A stretch of 64,000 nt of DNA from Algoriphagus mannitolivorans DSM 15301 (GCF_000429425.1 NZ_AUBV01000005.1:124001-188000), one strand, 5' to 3'; shown: positions 37,071 to 45,467, counted from the stretch's first letter. Numbers and translations are program-made. The notes: generated by a model not told the origin, from the sequence alone.

Positions 37071-37666
37071 CAGTCCTCCAGTCCCCGAATCATCTCCTCA
37101 GAGTCCTTGATGACTTTTTGGTACTTTTTGATTCCCCATCTTCCGAAGAAATAGATAAAAAGTAGTCCGGCGGGCACATAAGCTAGCCAGAAATAGGGCT
37201 GCTGGATGATATCCGCTTTTCCGGCGATTTCAGCCAAAGGCGGCAGGGCGCTGATCAGAAAGAGTCCCGAGAAGATGAGTCCAAACTGCTGTACTTTCAG
37301 AAATTGGATTTTCCGTTTGGCAAACTTTTCCAAAATCTTTGCAGGTGTATTTTTGACGATATTCAATTGGTTTAAATTTCGGATGGCCAAAAGACTGGCG
37401 ATTGGAAGTCCAATCAGAAACAGGATGTCAAAGGCCGCAAAGATCTGGTTGATCGTGACGGTCAACTTGGAGAAGTTGAGGATAAAGTAGGCTGCATAGC
37501 CTAGGCAGACGACGCTCCCCAGTAATTCCGGGATTCGGATGGAGTTGAGGCGCTTTCTATAATTGTTTTGTGTGAGTTCCATAAGTACTTTTTTTTGAAT
37601 TTTTTCCTGTTGTTCGACTTTGAGGCTGAGTTCTTCCCAAAGCGATTTCATTTCTTCGAGTTCCAT
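37070..37666 (-). CDS. Membrane protein paired with ECF sigma factor (possible anti-sigma)
   Basis: 198 residues. A charged, helical N-terminus (MELEEMKSLWEELSLKVEQQ, to about residue 40) is followed by about four membrane helices (LGSVVCLGYAAYFIL, FDILFLIGLPIASLLA, FGLIFSGLFLISALPP, YFWLAYVPAGLLFIYFF). It begins 11 bases after the sigma gene stop. A soluble N-terminus plus membrane anchor, encoded just downstream of an ECF sigma factor, fits an anti-sigma or sensor role, but no known anti-sigma domain is evident. Confidence 0.8.
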   Translation of the reverse strand: MELEEMKSLWEELSLKVEQQEKIQKKVLMELTQNNYRKRLNSIRIPELLGSVVCLGYAAYFILNFSKLTVTINQIFAAFDILFLIGLPIASLLAIRNLNQLNIVKNTPAKILEKFAKRKIQFLKVQQFGLIFSGLFLISALPPLAEIAGKADIIQQPYFWLAYVPAGLLFIYFFGRWGIKKYQKVIKDSEEMIRGLED

Positions 37667-37677
37667 GGTTTTTTGCT

Positions 37678-38166
37678 TTAGTTAGTGTGGATGCCTTTTC
37701 TTAATTTTTCTTTGATCCGCGCCAAGCGCGTACCCACGTTGCTGATACTGATTCCGAGGATTTCCGAGATTTCATCATGGGACTTTGCTTCGAGGTAAAG
37801 CAGGACAATGCCTTTATCCAATAGGTTCAGCTTTTTGATTTCAGCATAAAGCTGTGCAAGCTTTTCCTCCTTATCCGAGTCCGTGTCCTCGGCCCATTGC
37901 ACCTGAATTCCGTCCAAAGGCACTGCAGTTACCTTTCTTTTGGACTTGTTGAGCTGCGTGATAGCCGTATTCATTCCAATCCGGTAGAGCCAGGTACTGG
38001 GTTTGGAATTGTTTTGAAAGAGATCAAAAGACTTCCAGACCTGAAAGATGATTTCCTGACTTAGGTCCTCCTTTTCCTCTTGGGAAGAGGTGTAAAAGGA
38101 GGCGATTTTGAAAATCAGTCCTTGGTGAGATTGAATTAATTCTACGAATTGTTCTTCTTTCCTCAT
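37678..38166 (-). CDS. ECF-type RNA polymerase sigma factor
   Basis: 162 residues, the usual size. Region 2 is visible in SQEEKEDLSQEIIFQVWKSF and STWLYRIGMNTAITQLNK. Region 4 helix-turn-helix is in KSHDEISEILGISISNVGTRLARIKEKLRK. It directs RNA polymerase to its own promoter class, probably including itself. It forms an operon with the membrane protein that likely controls it. It is not adjacent to the SusCD genes, so it is not an obvious SusC-linked sigma. Confidence 0.95.
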   Translation of the reverse strand: MRKEEQFVELIQSHQGLIFKIASFYTSSQEEKEDLSQEIIFQVWKSFDLFQNNSKPSTWLYRIGMNTAITQLNKSKRKVTAVPLDGIQVQWAEDTDSDKEEKLAQLYAEIKKLNLLDKGIVLLYLEAKSHDEISEILGISISNVGTRLARIKEKLRKGIHTN

Positions 38167-38250
38167 CTACCGGTGTTTACAGGATTAGTCTCCCAGAATT
38201 TAAAAAAATCACAGTAGAGGAAAGATTTTTTTGAAAAAAGGACGGGGAGT

Positions 38251-38280
38251 AAAAAGTTTAAAGGGTAAAGTTTAAAGTTC
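38251..38280. repeat. TTTAAAGGGTAAAG-type intergenic repeat
   Basis: AAAAAGTTTAAAGGGTAAAG followed by TTTAAAGTTC. Positions 38258-38279 are the perfect inverse of 37046-37067. Downstream, the spacer to 38418 holds further phrase repeats: ATCCGAAATC at 38350-38359 and again at 38371-38380. Confidence 0.8.
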
Positions 38281-38418
38281 GCAAAGGCCTGTTTTTAAAA
38301 TCAGTTCCAGTATTCAGCCTTCAGGGAGCGGACTTCAGATCAGATAGAAATCCGAAATCTGCAATCCCAAATCCGAAATCAGGTAAATTCTGACAACCCT
38401 CAACCCACAAACGACAAC

Positions 38419-38760
38419 CTACACCCCTTTCTCCTTCAAAGCTTCTCCATCAAACTGGATTCCATCCCAACCTTGAATCATAAAGTTTCGGATATTTTGA
38501 TGGTCTGTTCCTTCAGGGTTTTCTAAGACATCTATTCGGAAAAAGTCTCCAAAAATGGCCAATGTCTCGTCCTTGGAAAGTTTATTCAGCCTCGCAAAGG
38601 AAAAAATCTTGCAGCTACCGTTATTTTGCCCTGCCTCATTTACTGCATTTCCATTTGTGAATCGGGTAGGTGTGAAATCGAATTTCTCATCGATGTAGGA
38701 AATGACTTCTGAAAATTGAATGCCCTGTGGGTCTGATTTGAGTTTTGCTAAAATATCCAT
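38419..38760 (-). CDS. HopJ-family protein
   Basis: 113 residues from the second methionine (MDILAKLKSDP); a start three codons earlier is also open. ISYIDEKFDFTPTRFTNGNAVNEAGQNNGSCKIFSFARLN and LAIFGDFFRIDVLENPEGTDHQNIRNFM are the landmarks of the HopJ type III effector family. The name comes from a plant pathogen, but members are widespread in free-living bacteria without type III secretion, and none is seen here. The role is unknown; probably a cytoplasmic housekeeping protein. Confidence 0.88.
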   Translation of the reverse strand: MDILAKLKSDPQGIQFSEVISYIDEKFDFTPTRFTNGNAVNEAGQNNGSCKIFSFARLNKLSKDETLAIFGDFFRIDVLENPEGTDHQNIRNFMIQGWDGIQFDGEALKEKGV

Positions 38761-38789
38761 CACAGGCAAAGATAAGCCCGACCGAATTC

Positions 38790-38817
38790 AAATTTCAAAT
38801 CTCAAATTTCAAATCTC
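38790..38817. repeat. Perfect tandem 14-bp repeat
   Basis: AAATTTCAAATCTC occurs twice head to tail (38790-38803 and 38804-38817) between the HopJ-family and YdeI-like genes. It touches the 3' end of the latter. It belongs to the phrase-like spacer repeats seen across this window. Confidence 0.8.
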
Positions 38818-39449
38818 TAATCCATCATCCCTTTGCCTTCAAAAATTTTGGGAATACATTTTTCAATTCGGGAGCTACGGGTAGCGGATTGCTTTGCACC
38901 TGTAAAATGGATCAGGTACCCTCTCTGTCTTCCCGGAGTGAGTCGGTAAAAAGCCTCTTCCAACCCTGGGTTTTCTTCAAATTTTTCCTCCAGTTCTTCG
39001 GGGATTTCCATTCCGCCTCGGGGAGGAACTGTAACTTTTGCACCGGACTTTTCGAGGTCGATCGCTTCCTGGATATAGCTTTTGATGGTGGAGGTAAGCT
39101 TTTCCACGTCCACTTCCTTCGTAAACCTGAGAAATCGGGCAACATGAGAATTTGGTCCCGGTTTTTCTAAAATCCCTGATGGATCCTTCATCAAAGAACC
39201 TTTCATGAAGCTTACATTGCAAGAATCCTTAAATGCATAAAGCATAATCACGTTTTTGTCCTCCAGAGTGTAAGTAGGGACGCCCCATTTCCGGTCTTCC
39301 ACCAATTCAGTTTCCAAAAGAAACTGCCGAAGCTTTTCCAAAATTGGCGTCCAAAGGTGGACTTTGCAGGCAGGGGTTCCTCCTTTCTCGCAGCGCATAC
39401 AGCCTTCTTTTAAAAAGAGATCGACTTGGGGATTGGGAGATCGATTCAT
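38817..39449 (-). CDS. YdeI/OmdA-family protein with N-terminal cysteine cluster
   Basis: 210 residues. The same two-domain plan as the protein at 30748-31308: DUF1801-like (DRKWGVPTYTLEDKNVIMLYAFKDSCNVSFMKGSL) and C-terminal OmdA/YdeI (LEEAFYRLTPGRQRGYLIHFTGAKQSATRSSRIEKCIPKIFEGKGMMD). It has an extra N-terminal CMRCEKGGTPAC motif, which looks metal-binding and is absent from the other copy. It lies 12 bases after the oxidoreductase gene on the same strand, so it is probably in an operon with it. Confidence 0.9.
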   Translation of the reverse strand: MNRSPNPQVDLFLKEGCMRCEKGGTPACKVHLWTPILEKLRQFLLETELVEDRKWGVPTYTLEDKNVIMLYAFKDSCNVSFMKGSLMKDPSGILEKPGPNSHVARFLRFTKEVDVEKLTSTIKSYIQEAIDLEKSGAKVTVPPRGGMEIPEELEEKFEENPGLEEAFYRLTPGRQRGYLIHFTGAKQSATRSSRIEKCIPKIFEGKGMMD

Positions 39450-39461
39450 CAGAATTTGGGT

Positions 39462-40115
39462 TTATTTTTTGCCTAAAAGCATAATGTCTTTGACTTCTAG
39501 GACCTGTTTTTCATATCCCCGCGTGGAGGTATAAATCATCGCTTTTCCGACTTCCTGCATGGTTAATGTTTGCTTTGGAAGAATAACTCGCATCACAGCC
39601 AACAAGGCTTTTACGATAGGGTTGAAATTCTTTTGTCCCGGAAAAGGCTTCATCATTCCAGGCCGGAAATTGTATTGCCCTTTAAAATGTAATTTCATCA
39701 AATCATTTTCGGTTTTTCCCTTTACTCTTGCCCACATAGATCGTCCTTTTTCGGAACTGTCAGTCAAGGCCCCAGAAACGTAATTAAAGACCATTTCTGG
39801 ATTTAGATTGGCTAAAACTTTTGCAAAGTGGAGGGTCAGCGAATAAGTGAGTTGGGTGTATTCCTCCTCGTTTTTGCCAATGGAGCTTACCCCTGCACAG
39901 AAAAAGCATGCGTCATATCCTTGAAGTTGGTCCTGAAATTCATGGATTTTCATAAAATCAGGAATCAACAACTCTTTTAATTTGGGGTGTTGAAGTCCGT
40001 AAGGTTTGCGGCTGATGCTGAGAATTTCTGATACTTCATCATTTTGAAGGCATTCTAGTAATACACCTTCGCCCACCATTCCGGTGGTGCCGGTTAGGAT
40101 GACTTTAATAGGCAT
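39462..40115 (-). CDS. NAD(P)-binding epimerase-like protein (SDR, HTATIP2-like)
   Basis: 217 residues from MPIKVILTGTTGMVGEG; the 12 residues of the longer frame do not fit. The dinucleotide motif is TGTTGMVGEGVLLECL. FFCAGVSSIGKNEEEYTQLTYSLTLHFAKVLANLNPEMVFNYVSGALTDSSEKGRSMWARVKGKTE gives the atypical-SDR core, here split only for description. Members act on small ketones or serve as redox sensors. It is first in a minus-strand run with the YdeI-like gene. Confidence 0.88.
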   Translation of the reverse strand: MPIKVILTGTTGMVGEGVLLECLQNDEVSEILSISRKPYGLQHPKLKELLIPDFMKIHEFQDQLQGYDACFFCAGVSSIGKNEEEYTQLTYSLTLHFAKVLANLNPEMVFNYVSGALTDSSEKGRSMWARVKGKTENDLMKLHFKGQYNFRPGMMKPFPGQKNFNPIVKALLAVMRVILPKQTLTMQEVGKAMIYTSTRGYEKQVLEVKDIMLLGKK

Positions 40116-40621
40116 TGGTATTTGAGGTTTGGGAAGAGACAAGGTAATCAAAAGATTTCTGGTCTAACGGTCCCTTTTCCTCAAGGTTGGAATAAATTCA
40201 GTGGAGATGTGCTATGGAATTTTTCTGAAAACAAGGCTTCAGCCAACTCCAACGTATGGCCCAGTCCCCTAAAACCGCATTTCTCCCATTCAAAATGGTC
40301 TTGCCTCCTTGGAGTTTATTATCGTAATGATTAGCATCTGGGGAATCTCATTCACGCTTTCTTTTTATTGGATGGTCCCTGGCCTTTAATTATCCATTTT
40401 TCTTAGGAGATACTAGAGTTCCATTATCTGGCTTTCCATTTGTCCAAGAGTTTAATTATCTGTCTGATTCTCTTAATCTTTCATGGATTTTTCTATTTTT
40501 ATTTATTGCTGCAAAAGATGAGTTTTCGATTGAGTCGTATTTATCCGCTCAAATAGGTGCCATAAAAGGCCCCCATATTTTCGATTCAGTTTAGTCTATT
40601 TCCAACCTTAACCATAAATCC
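40116..40621. other. 506-bp intergenic stretch, no supported gene
   Basis: It separates two divergently transcribed units. A + frame of 87 codons without a usable start runs to a TAG near 40594 and would encode a hydrophobic peptide (for example SWIFLFLFIAAKDEF), but it matches nothing I recognise. The right half is A+T-rich compared with neighbours, as expected for a promoter region. No clear TAnnTTTG box, hairpin or repeat was found. Confidence 0.4.
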
Positions 40622-41080
40622 ATGGAAGATTTTAGCCTTTCCATTAACGGAAAATCAATTCAGGTCAATGTCCCAAGTGACATGCCTTTGCTCTGGGTCT
40701 TGCGAGATGTTTTAGCCATGAAAGGAACCAAATACGGCTGCGGGCAAGGGCTTTGTGGCTCCTGTACCGTGCTTTTGGATGGAAACCCCATTCGTACTTG
40801 TGCTTTTCCGGTAGGAGAAGTAAAAGGGGCAAAAATTGTCACGATTGAAGGCATCTCTGAAGCCGGAGATCATCCGGTTCAAAAAGCTTGGGTGGAGCAT
40901 GTTGTTCCACAATGCGGCTATTGTCAATCCGGTCAAATCATGAGTGCTGTGGCACTATTGGATCGAAATCCCAATCCATCAGATCAAGACATTGAATCCG
41001 CGATGTCCGGGAATATCTGCCGTTGCGGAACCTATAACAGAATTAAAGAAGCTATTCAAACTGCTTCCAAAAACCTTTAA
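40622..41080 (+). CDS. 2Fe-2S subunit of a molybdenum hydroxylase (IorA-like)
   Basis: 152 residues, the usual length. The N-terminal plant-type ferredoxin cluster is in GCGQGLCGSCTVLLDG with a preceding GTKYG. The second cluster is CGYCQSGQIMSAVALL and CRCGTYNRIKEA. It has no signal peptide; such subunits are exported bound to the Tat-carrying large subunit. It passes electrons from the molybdenum site to an outside acceptor. The large subunit gene starts 12 bases after the stop. Confidence 0.95.
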   Translation: MEDFSLSINGKSIQVNVPSDMPLLWVLRDVLAMKGTKYGCGQGLCGSCTVLLDGNPIRTCAFPVGEVKGAKIVTIEGISEAGDHPVQKAWVEHVVPQCGYCQSGQIMSAVALLDRNPNPSDQDIESAMSGNICRCGTYNRIKEAIQTASKNL

Positions 41081-41092
41081 AACCTGAAACCC

Positions 41093-43363
41093 ATGAAATC
41101 AAACTTTCCATTTTCAAAAAATCAAGATCCTAAAGACGAGAGCAAGGTGTTTGTTCCTTCCCGTCGGGATTTCTTGAAACTCGGGTCTTTAGTCACCGGT
41201 GGGTTTTTGCTGGGTGTGAATTTTCAATGTGCGGGACCAAAAGGGGAGACCATCACCTTTGCTCCTAATGTGTATATCATCCTGGATTCAGACAATCAGG
41301 TCACTTTGGTAGCTCATCGCTCTGAGATGGGAACAGGGATTAGAACTTCTCTACCCATGATTATGGCGGATGAATTGGGTGCTGATTGGAGCAAAATCAA
41401 AATCATTCAAGCTGAAGCGGACCAGAAATTCGGAGATCAAAATACTGATGGGTCCTACTCGGTTCGGATGTTTTATGAACCCATGCGAATGGCAGGAGCG
41501 ACCGTTCGGCATATGTTGACTCAAGCAGCAGCCAAAAAATGGAGCATTGAGGCTTCAGAATGTCATACCGAAAATGGACAGGTAGTTTCCTCCAGCGGAA
41601 AAACCATAGATTTTGGCGATTTGGTAGCTGATCTCCAGACTATGGAAATGCCCAAGCCTGAGGAGGTTAAATTGAAGGAAAAATCTTCCTACAAATTGAT
41701 CGGAACGGATGTGGCAATTTACGATGCCAAGGATATCGCCACAGGAAAGGCCGTGTTCGGTGCGGATGTAGATTTGCCGGGGATGAAAGTAGCCGTGGTT
41801 CAACGCAGTCCGGTGGTAGGAGGAAAGGCTCTTTCCTACGATGACAGCACAGCTTTGCAAATTCCTGGAGTCCTCCAGACCGTAAAGATTGAAGGACAGG
41901 GAGTCCCAGCAGGCTTGGATAAACCCTTGGAAGGTGTGGCAGTAGTAGCCGATAATACCTGGGCAGCCATGCAGGGCCAAAAGGCATTGAAGATAAAATG
42001 GGATCTTGGCCCTAATCAATCCTATCAATCCTTACAGCAAATTCAAGAAATGTTGCAATCGGTAAAATCCAATGGCAAGGTTCGCCGGGAGCGGGGGAAT
42101 TTCTCCAGTGCTTCTGGAAGTGCTTCCAAGGTTTTAGATAGAACGTATGTGGTGCCTTTTTATGCGCATGCCACCATGGAACCTCCCGTGGCGATTGCTG
42201 ACTGGAAGGAAGGTTTTTGTGAGGTTTGGGCTCCAACTCAGCACCCCCAGTGGGCCAGAACGGCAGTGGCTACGGCTTTGGGAATGCCGGAAGAACAGGT
42301 GAAAGTTAATGTTACTTTACTAGGTGGAGGATTTGGACGAAAATCCAAACCAGACTATGTCGTGGAAGCGGCTTTGGTTTCCAAGGCTGTTCAGGCTCCT
42401 GTTCGAGTTCAATGGACCCGTGAGGATGATATCCACCATGACTTTTACCATGCCCAGAGTGTTCAAAGAATTCGAGTGGCATTAGATGGGCAACAAAATG
42501 TGAGTGGGTGGAATCACCATACCGTTTTCCCTTCTATCGGAGCTACCAGCAACCCGGACGAACTCCATCCCTCTGACGGGGAGTTGGGCTTGGGCTGTAT
42601 TGACTTTCCATTTGAGGTTCCTAACATCCGGATTGAAACCCACGAGTCCAAAGCACATACCCGAATCGGTTGGCTTAGGTCTGTGAGTAATATTCACCAT
42701 TCCTTTGCGATTAACTGTATGCTGGATGAAGTGGCCGAAGCCAAAGGAATGGACCCGGTGGATATGCTAATCGGCATGTTGGGTGAGGATAGAGACTTGG
42801 ACTTCCAATCAGAGATTAAAGGTGATTTTGGAAACTATGGAGAGCCCTTGGATAAATTTCCGTGGAACACGGGGAGGCTCAAAAGTGTCATTCAAAGAGT
42901 AGCTCAGGAATCGAATTGGAAGGCTGGAATTGCCAGTGGAAAAGCGATGGGCTTTGCGGTGCAAAAGAGCTTTTTGACGTATGTAGCCTGTGTGGTAGAA
43001 GTGGCCAAGGATGGCAATGGAGCTTTACAAGTACCAGTCGTGCATTATGCAGTGGATTGCGGAGTTCCGGTCAATACAGACCGGATTCGATCTCAGTTTG
43101 AAGGTGGGGCACAGTTTGCCTTAAGTTTGGCTTTGACCGGAATAAATTTTGAAAATGGGCAAGTAAAGGAAAACAATTTCGATGGCTACTCGGTCATTCG
43201 GATGCCTCAGTCTCCCAAAAACATCCATGTGCATATACTCGATAGCCAAGAGAAACCTACTGGAGTCGGTGAGCCTCCTGTGCCTCCGTTTATACCGGCG
43301 CTATGCAATGCGGTGTATAAGTTGACTGGAAATAGAATTTACGAGCTTCCGCTTAAAGTCTAA
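41093..43363 (+). CDS. Molybdopterin-binding large subunit, Tat-exported (IorB/aldehyde oxidase type)
   Basis: 756 residues. The N-terminus is a Tat signal (SRRDFLKLGSLVTGGFLL). Molybdopterin-binding motifs include GGGFGRKSKPDYVVEAALVS, and the C-terminal GVGEPPVPPFIPALCNAVY carries the catalytic glutamate. RSEMGTGIRTSLPMI is a further conserved region. Homologues such as isoquinoline 1-oxidoreductase hydroxylate N-heterocycles or oxidise aldehydes in the periplasm, with a cytochrome as acceptor. No dedicated cytochrome or cofactor-assembly gene is adjacent. The substrate is not known. Confidence 0.94.
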   Translation: MKSNFPFSKNQDPKDESKVFVPSRRDFLKLGSLVTGGFLLGVNFQCAGPKGETITFAPNVYIILDSDNQVTLVAHRSEMGTGIRTSLPMIMADELGADWSKIKIIQAEADQKFGDQNTDGSYSVRMFYEPMRMAGATVRHMLTQAAAKKWSIEASECHTENGQVVSSSGKTIDFGDLVADLQTMEMPKPEEVKLKEKSSYKLIGTDVAIYDAKDIATGKAVFGADVDLPGMKVAVVQRSPVVGGKALSYDDSTALQIPGVLQTVKIEGQGVPAGLDKPLEGVAVVADNTWAAMQGQKALKIKWDLGPNQSYQSLQQIQEMLQSVKSNGKVRRERGNFSSASGSASKVLDRTYVVPFYAHATMEPPVAIADWKEGFCEVWAPTQHPQWARTAVATALGMPEEQVKVNVTLLGGGFGRKSKPDYVVEAALVSKAVQAPVRVQWTREDDIHHDFYHAQSVQRIRVALDGQQNVSGWNHHTVFPSIGATSNPDELHPSDGELGLGCIDFPFEVPNIRIETHESKAHTRIGWLRSVSNIHHSFAINCMLDEVAEAKGMDPVDMLIGMLGEDRDLDFQSEIKGDFGNYGEPLDKFPWNTGRLKSVIQRVAQESNWKAGIASGKAMGFAVQKSFLTYVACVVEVAKDGNGALQVPVVHYAVDCGVPVNTDRIRSQFEGGAQFALSLALTGINFENGQVKENNFDGYSVIRMPQSPKNIHVHILDSQEKPTGVGEPPVPPFIPALCNAVYKLTGNRIYELPLKV

Positions 43364-43367
43364 ACAG

Positions 43368-43401
43368 AAAGGCTGTTCTCACTGAAAGAACAGCCTTTTT
43401 T
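43368..43401 (+). terminator. Terminator of the molybdenum hydroxylase operon
   Basis: AAAGGCTGTTCT (43368-43379) pairs with AGAACAGCCTTT (43387-43398), followed by more T. It starts five bases after the stop codon. Confidence 0.93.
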
Positions 43402-43429
43402 GATTTCCATTTTTCACCACAGAGAACAC

Positions 43430-43800
43430 GGAGATAATTATCCTTTAAGAATCTGTGAAAATCTGTGCCTTTCTTTGGGAAACACATTTTACTCCATAAA
43501 GCACAGAGTTGATCTTTGAAAAATTGATTCACTTTCTGCGAAAATCTCCGTCTTTTTCTGCGATAATCAGCGGGAACTATTTTTTTCCACATAGGAACAT
43601 AGAACACCTCGAGATTTCAAGCTTTTCGACTAACCATCAGCGGGAATCAGCGGATTTTTCTGCGAAAATCAGCGGGAAATAAAACTTACTCTTTCCCAAA
43701 CAAGATTCTAACCTCAAATAATCCGTAAGCATCTGTAATTTTATCCGTGTAGATCTTTGGGAATTTTTTTACCACAACTGACCATCAGCGGGAACTAGTA
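43430..43800. repeat. Phrase-repeat block (ATCAGCGGGAA, TCTGCGAAAATC)
   Basis: Non-coding spacer between convergent genes. ATCAGCGGGAA occurs at 43566-43576, 43636-43646, 43668-43678 and 43784-43794, with a partial ATCAGCGG at 43646. TCTGCGAAAATC or TCTGCGATAATC precedes three positions. Related phrases such as ATCTGTGAAAATCTGTG and ATCCGTGTAGATC occur nearby. Similar phrase repeats are common in Bacteroidota spacers; their role is unknown. No gene is supported here. Confidence 0.8.
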
Positions 43801-43805
43801 CAGGA

Positions 43806-45212
43806 TTAGCTCTTTTTCAACTTCAAGTTTACCGGGTCCCAGTGGATGATTTTCTGGTCAAAATAACTTTGGTTACACGCCAAAGCCGGAGCCGCTGCAC
43901 GGAATCCAAACTCAGCATCTTCCACTACTTTTCCATTGGTCCGGATCGCATCAAAGAAATTGGTAAAGTGATCCAAATGGTCGCTATAGCCATCCGGAGC
44001 ACGGAAAACAATGTCCTCTTTGGTAGGTCTGCTGCGTTGTTGAGGAGTCCATTTGGACTCGTATTCTGCCCGCATTTCATCCTGCATCTTTTTCGAAAAA
44101 GTGAACAATGAATCATATCCTCCAAATCCAGGAGCTTCCGGTAAAATGCTATGGGTAACAGACAGTCCATTACCTCTCAGGGTCATCACCCCTTCAGAAC
44201 CTACCAGCTGTATGATTTCCTGTCCCCCTGTCCCGCTGATGAAGTTTACCTGCAAGGTCATCAGATAGGCCGGATGCTCTGGGCTTTCAGGATATTGCAT
44301 GACTCCTGACATCACATCAGGAAGGTTTCTTCCATCGTTCCAATAGCTAAATTGACCGGTGCTGAAAATGGACTCAGGACCTTTAGAGCCAGTGATGACA
44401 TGAGTTCCGCTTAGCAAATGGATAAATAAATCCCCGGCAACTCCAGTTCCTACTTCCTTAAAAGCTCTCCACCAAAAGAATTTTTTGGCATCAAAATCCA
44501 TCTTTTCGGTGATTTCGATGTATTTCTCCCAGCTGGTGGTTTCGGGATTGGCGTCTTTCGGGATGGTGTATTGCCAGGCTCCGATGGAGCTTTGCCGGTC
44601 ATACACGGCATTGACCATGTTGAGCTCTCCGATTTCACCAGAAGCCAGTAGTTCCTTGGCTTTTTGGTATCCAATGCTGCTTACTCTCTGGCTGCCTACC
44701 TGCACGATTTTACCTGATTTTTTGGCGGCTTCCATGACCGGATACCCTTCAGATATTTGATAAATCATCGGCTTTTCACAGTAAACATGTTTGCCTTTTG
44801 CCAGAGCATCCAGGGTCATCTGCGCATGCCAGACATCCACCGAACAGATCAGGACCGCATCAATATCCGGGCGATCCAACAAATCCTTATAATTCTTGGT
44901 TACAAATAAATCCTTTCCAAATTGCTCCTGAGCATTCTCTAATCTCCCAGAATACAAGTCACAAATCCCGGCCAGTTCCACTCCGGGAACCTTCAAGGCA
45001 GTGGTCAAGTCAAAATGTCCCTGCACACCATACCCGATGACTCCGATTCGAATGGTGTCGTTGGAGCTGATTTTTCGCTCGTAATGGAGAATTCTTTCTT
45101 CTGCTTTTTCCTGAGCTCCCAAGGAAACAAAGGGAGCTGAAGCAGTCACCAGACTCGTAGCTCCAAGTTGTTGGAGGAATTTTCTTCGGGAAGAATGACT
45201 GTTGTTTTTCAT
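43806..45212 (-). CDS. Gfo/Idh/MocA family oxidoreductase, Tat-exported (second)
   Basis: 468 residues with a twin-arginine signal (SSRRKFLQQLGATSLVTAS). The Rossmann motif is IRIGVIGYGVQGHFD, the family lysine motif is GKHVYCEKPMIY, and the substrate domain contains WWRAFKEVGTGVAGDLFIHLLSGTHVI. It is not a recent duplicate of the protein at 19354-20778, since their substrate domains differ. It is probably a periplasmic sugar or sugar-acid dehydrogenase using a bound nicotinamide cofactor. Single gene. Confidence 0.92.
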   Translation of the reverse strand: MKNNSHSSRRKFLQQLGATSLVTASAPFVSLGAQEKAEERILHYERKISSNDTIRIGVIGYGVQGHFDLTTALKVPGVELAGICDLYSGRLENAQEQFGKDLFVTKNYKDLLDRPDIDAVLICSVDVWHAQMTLDALAKGKHVYCEKPMIYQISEGYPVMEAAKKSGKIVQVGSQRVSSIGYQKAKELLASGEIGELNMVNAVYDRQSSIGAWQYTIPKDANPETTSWEKYIEITEKMDFDAKKFFWWRAFKEVGTGVAGDLFIHLLSGTHVITGSKGPESIFSTGQFSYWNDGRNLPDVMSGVMQYPESPEHPAYLMTLQVNFISGTGGQEIIQLVGSEGVMTLRGNGLSVTHSILPEAPGFGGYDSLFTFSKKMQDEMRAEYESKWTPQQRSRPTKEDIVFRAPDGYSDHLDHFTNFFDAIRTNGKVVEDAEFGFRAAAPALACNQSYFDQKIIHWDPVNLKLKKS

Positions 45213-45317
45213 CGGTTAATGGGTTTTAGAGATTGGAATTTAAAAAAAGGAATGGGGAATCCTGCCGTTTTTTTGATTATCGGCCGAAAGGGCCAGATTT
45301 GTAAAAGGGATATGTGA

Positions 45318-45353
45318 AAAAAGCCTCAATTTCTTACGGAATTGAGGCTTTTT
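45318..45353. terminator. Terminator downstream of the ChaN-like gene
   Basis: AAAAAGCCTCAATT (45318-45331) pairs with AATTGAGGCTTTTT (45340-45353) over the loop TCTTACGG. A and T tracts flank it on both sides. It separates the ChaN-like gene from the Gfo/Idh gene further downstream on the same strand. Confidence 0.9.
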
Positions 45354-45363
45354 AGACACTTTA

Positions 45364-45450
45364 TCAGGCAGTGGGGGCTGTGAACTTCTTGATGTCAAGG
45401 ATCCAAGTCAGGCAGGTAATCTGTTCACGGTTCTTTACTTGGGAGAAGTT
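45364..45450 (-). other. Coding-like relic, 28 codons
   Basis: The minus-strand frame reads NFSQVKNREQITCLTWIL, continues DIKKFTAPTA and then stops, but it has no start codon and a stop just upstream. The residue pattern looks like the C-terminal end of a real protein. It may be the remains of a deleted gene between the ChaN-like gene and its terminator. No family is recognised. Confidence 0.25.
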
Positions 45451-45467
45451 TCAGGGCATTCTACCGA

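Noticed and set aside
37678..38166. SusC-linked ECF sigma controlling the SusCD pair
   Set aside because: It is 13 kb away, its partner is an atypical membrane protein rather than a FecR-like anti-sigma, and this SusC lacks the STN signalling domain.
38419..38760. Type III secretion effector
   Set aside because: The HopJ family name is historical. Members are common in bacteria without type III secretion, and no secretion genes are nearby.
43430..43800. Possible CRISPR array
   Set aside because: The repeated words are short, unevenly spaced and sometimes overlapping, spacers are not uniform, and no cas genes are present.
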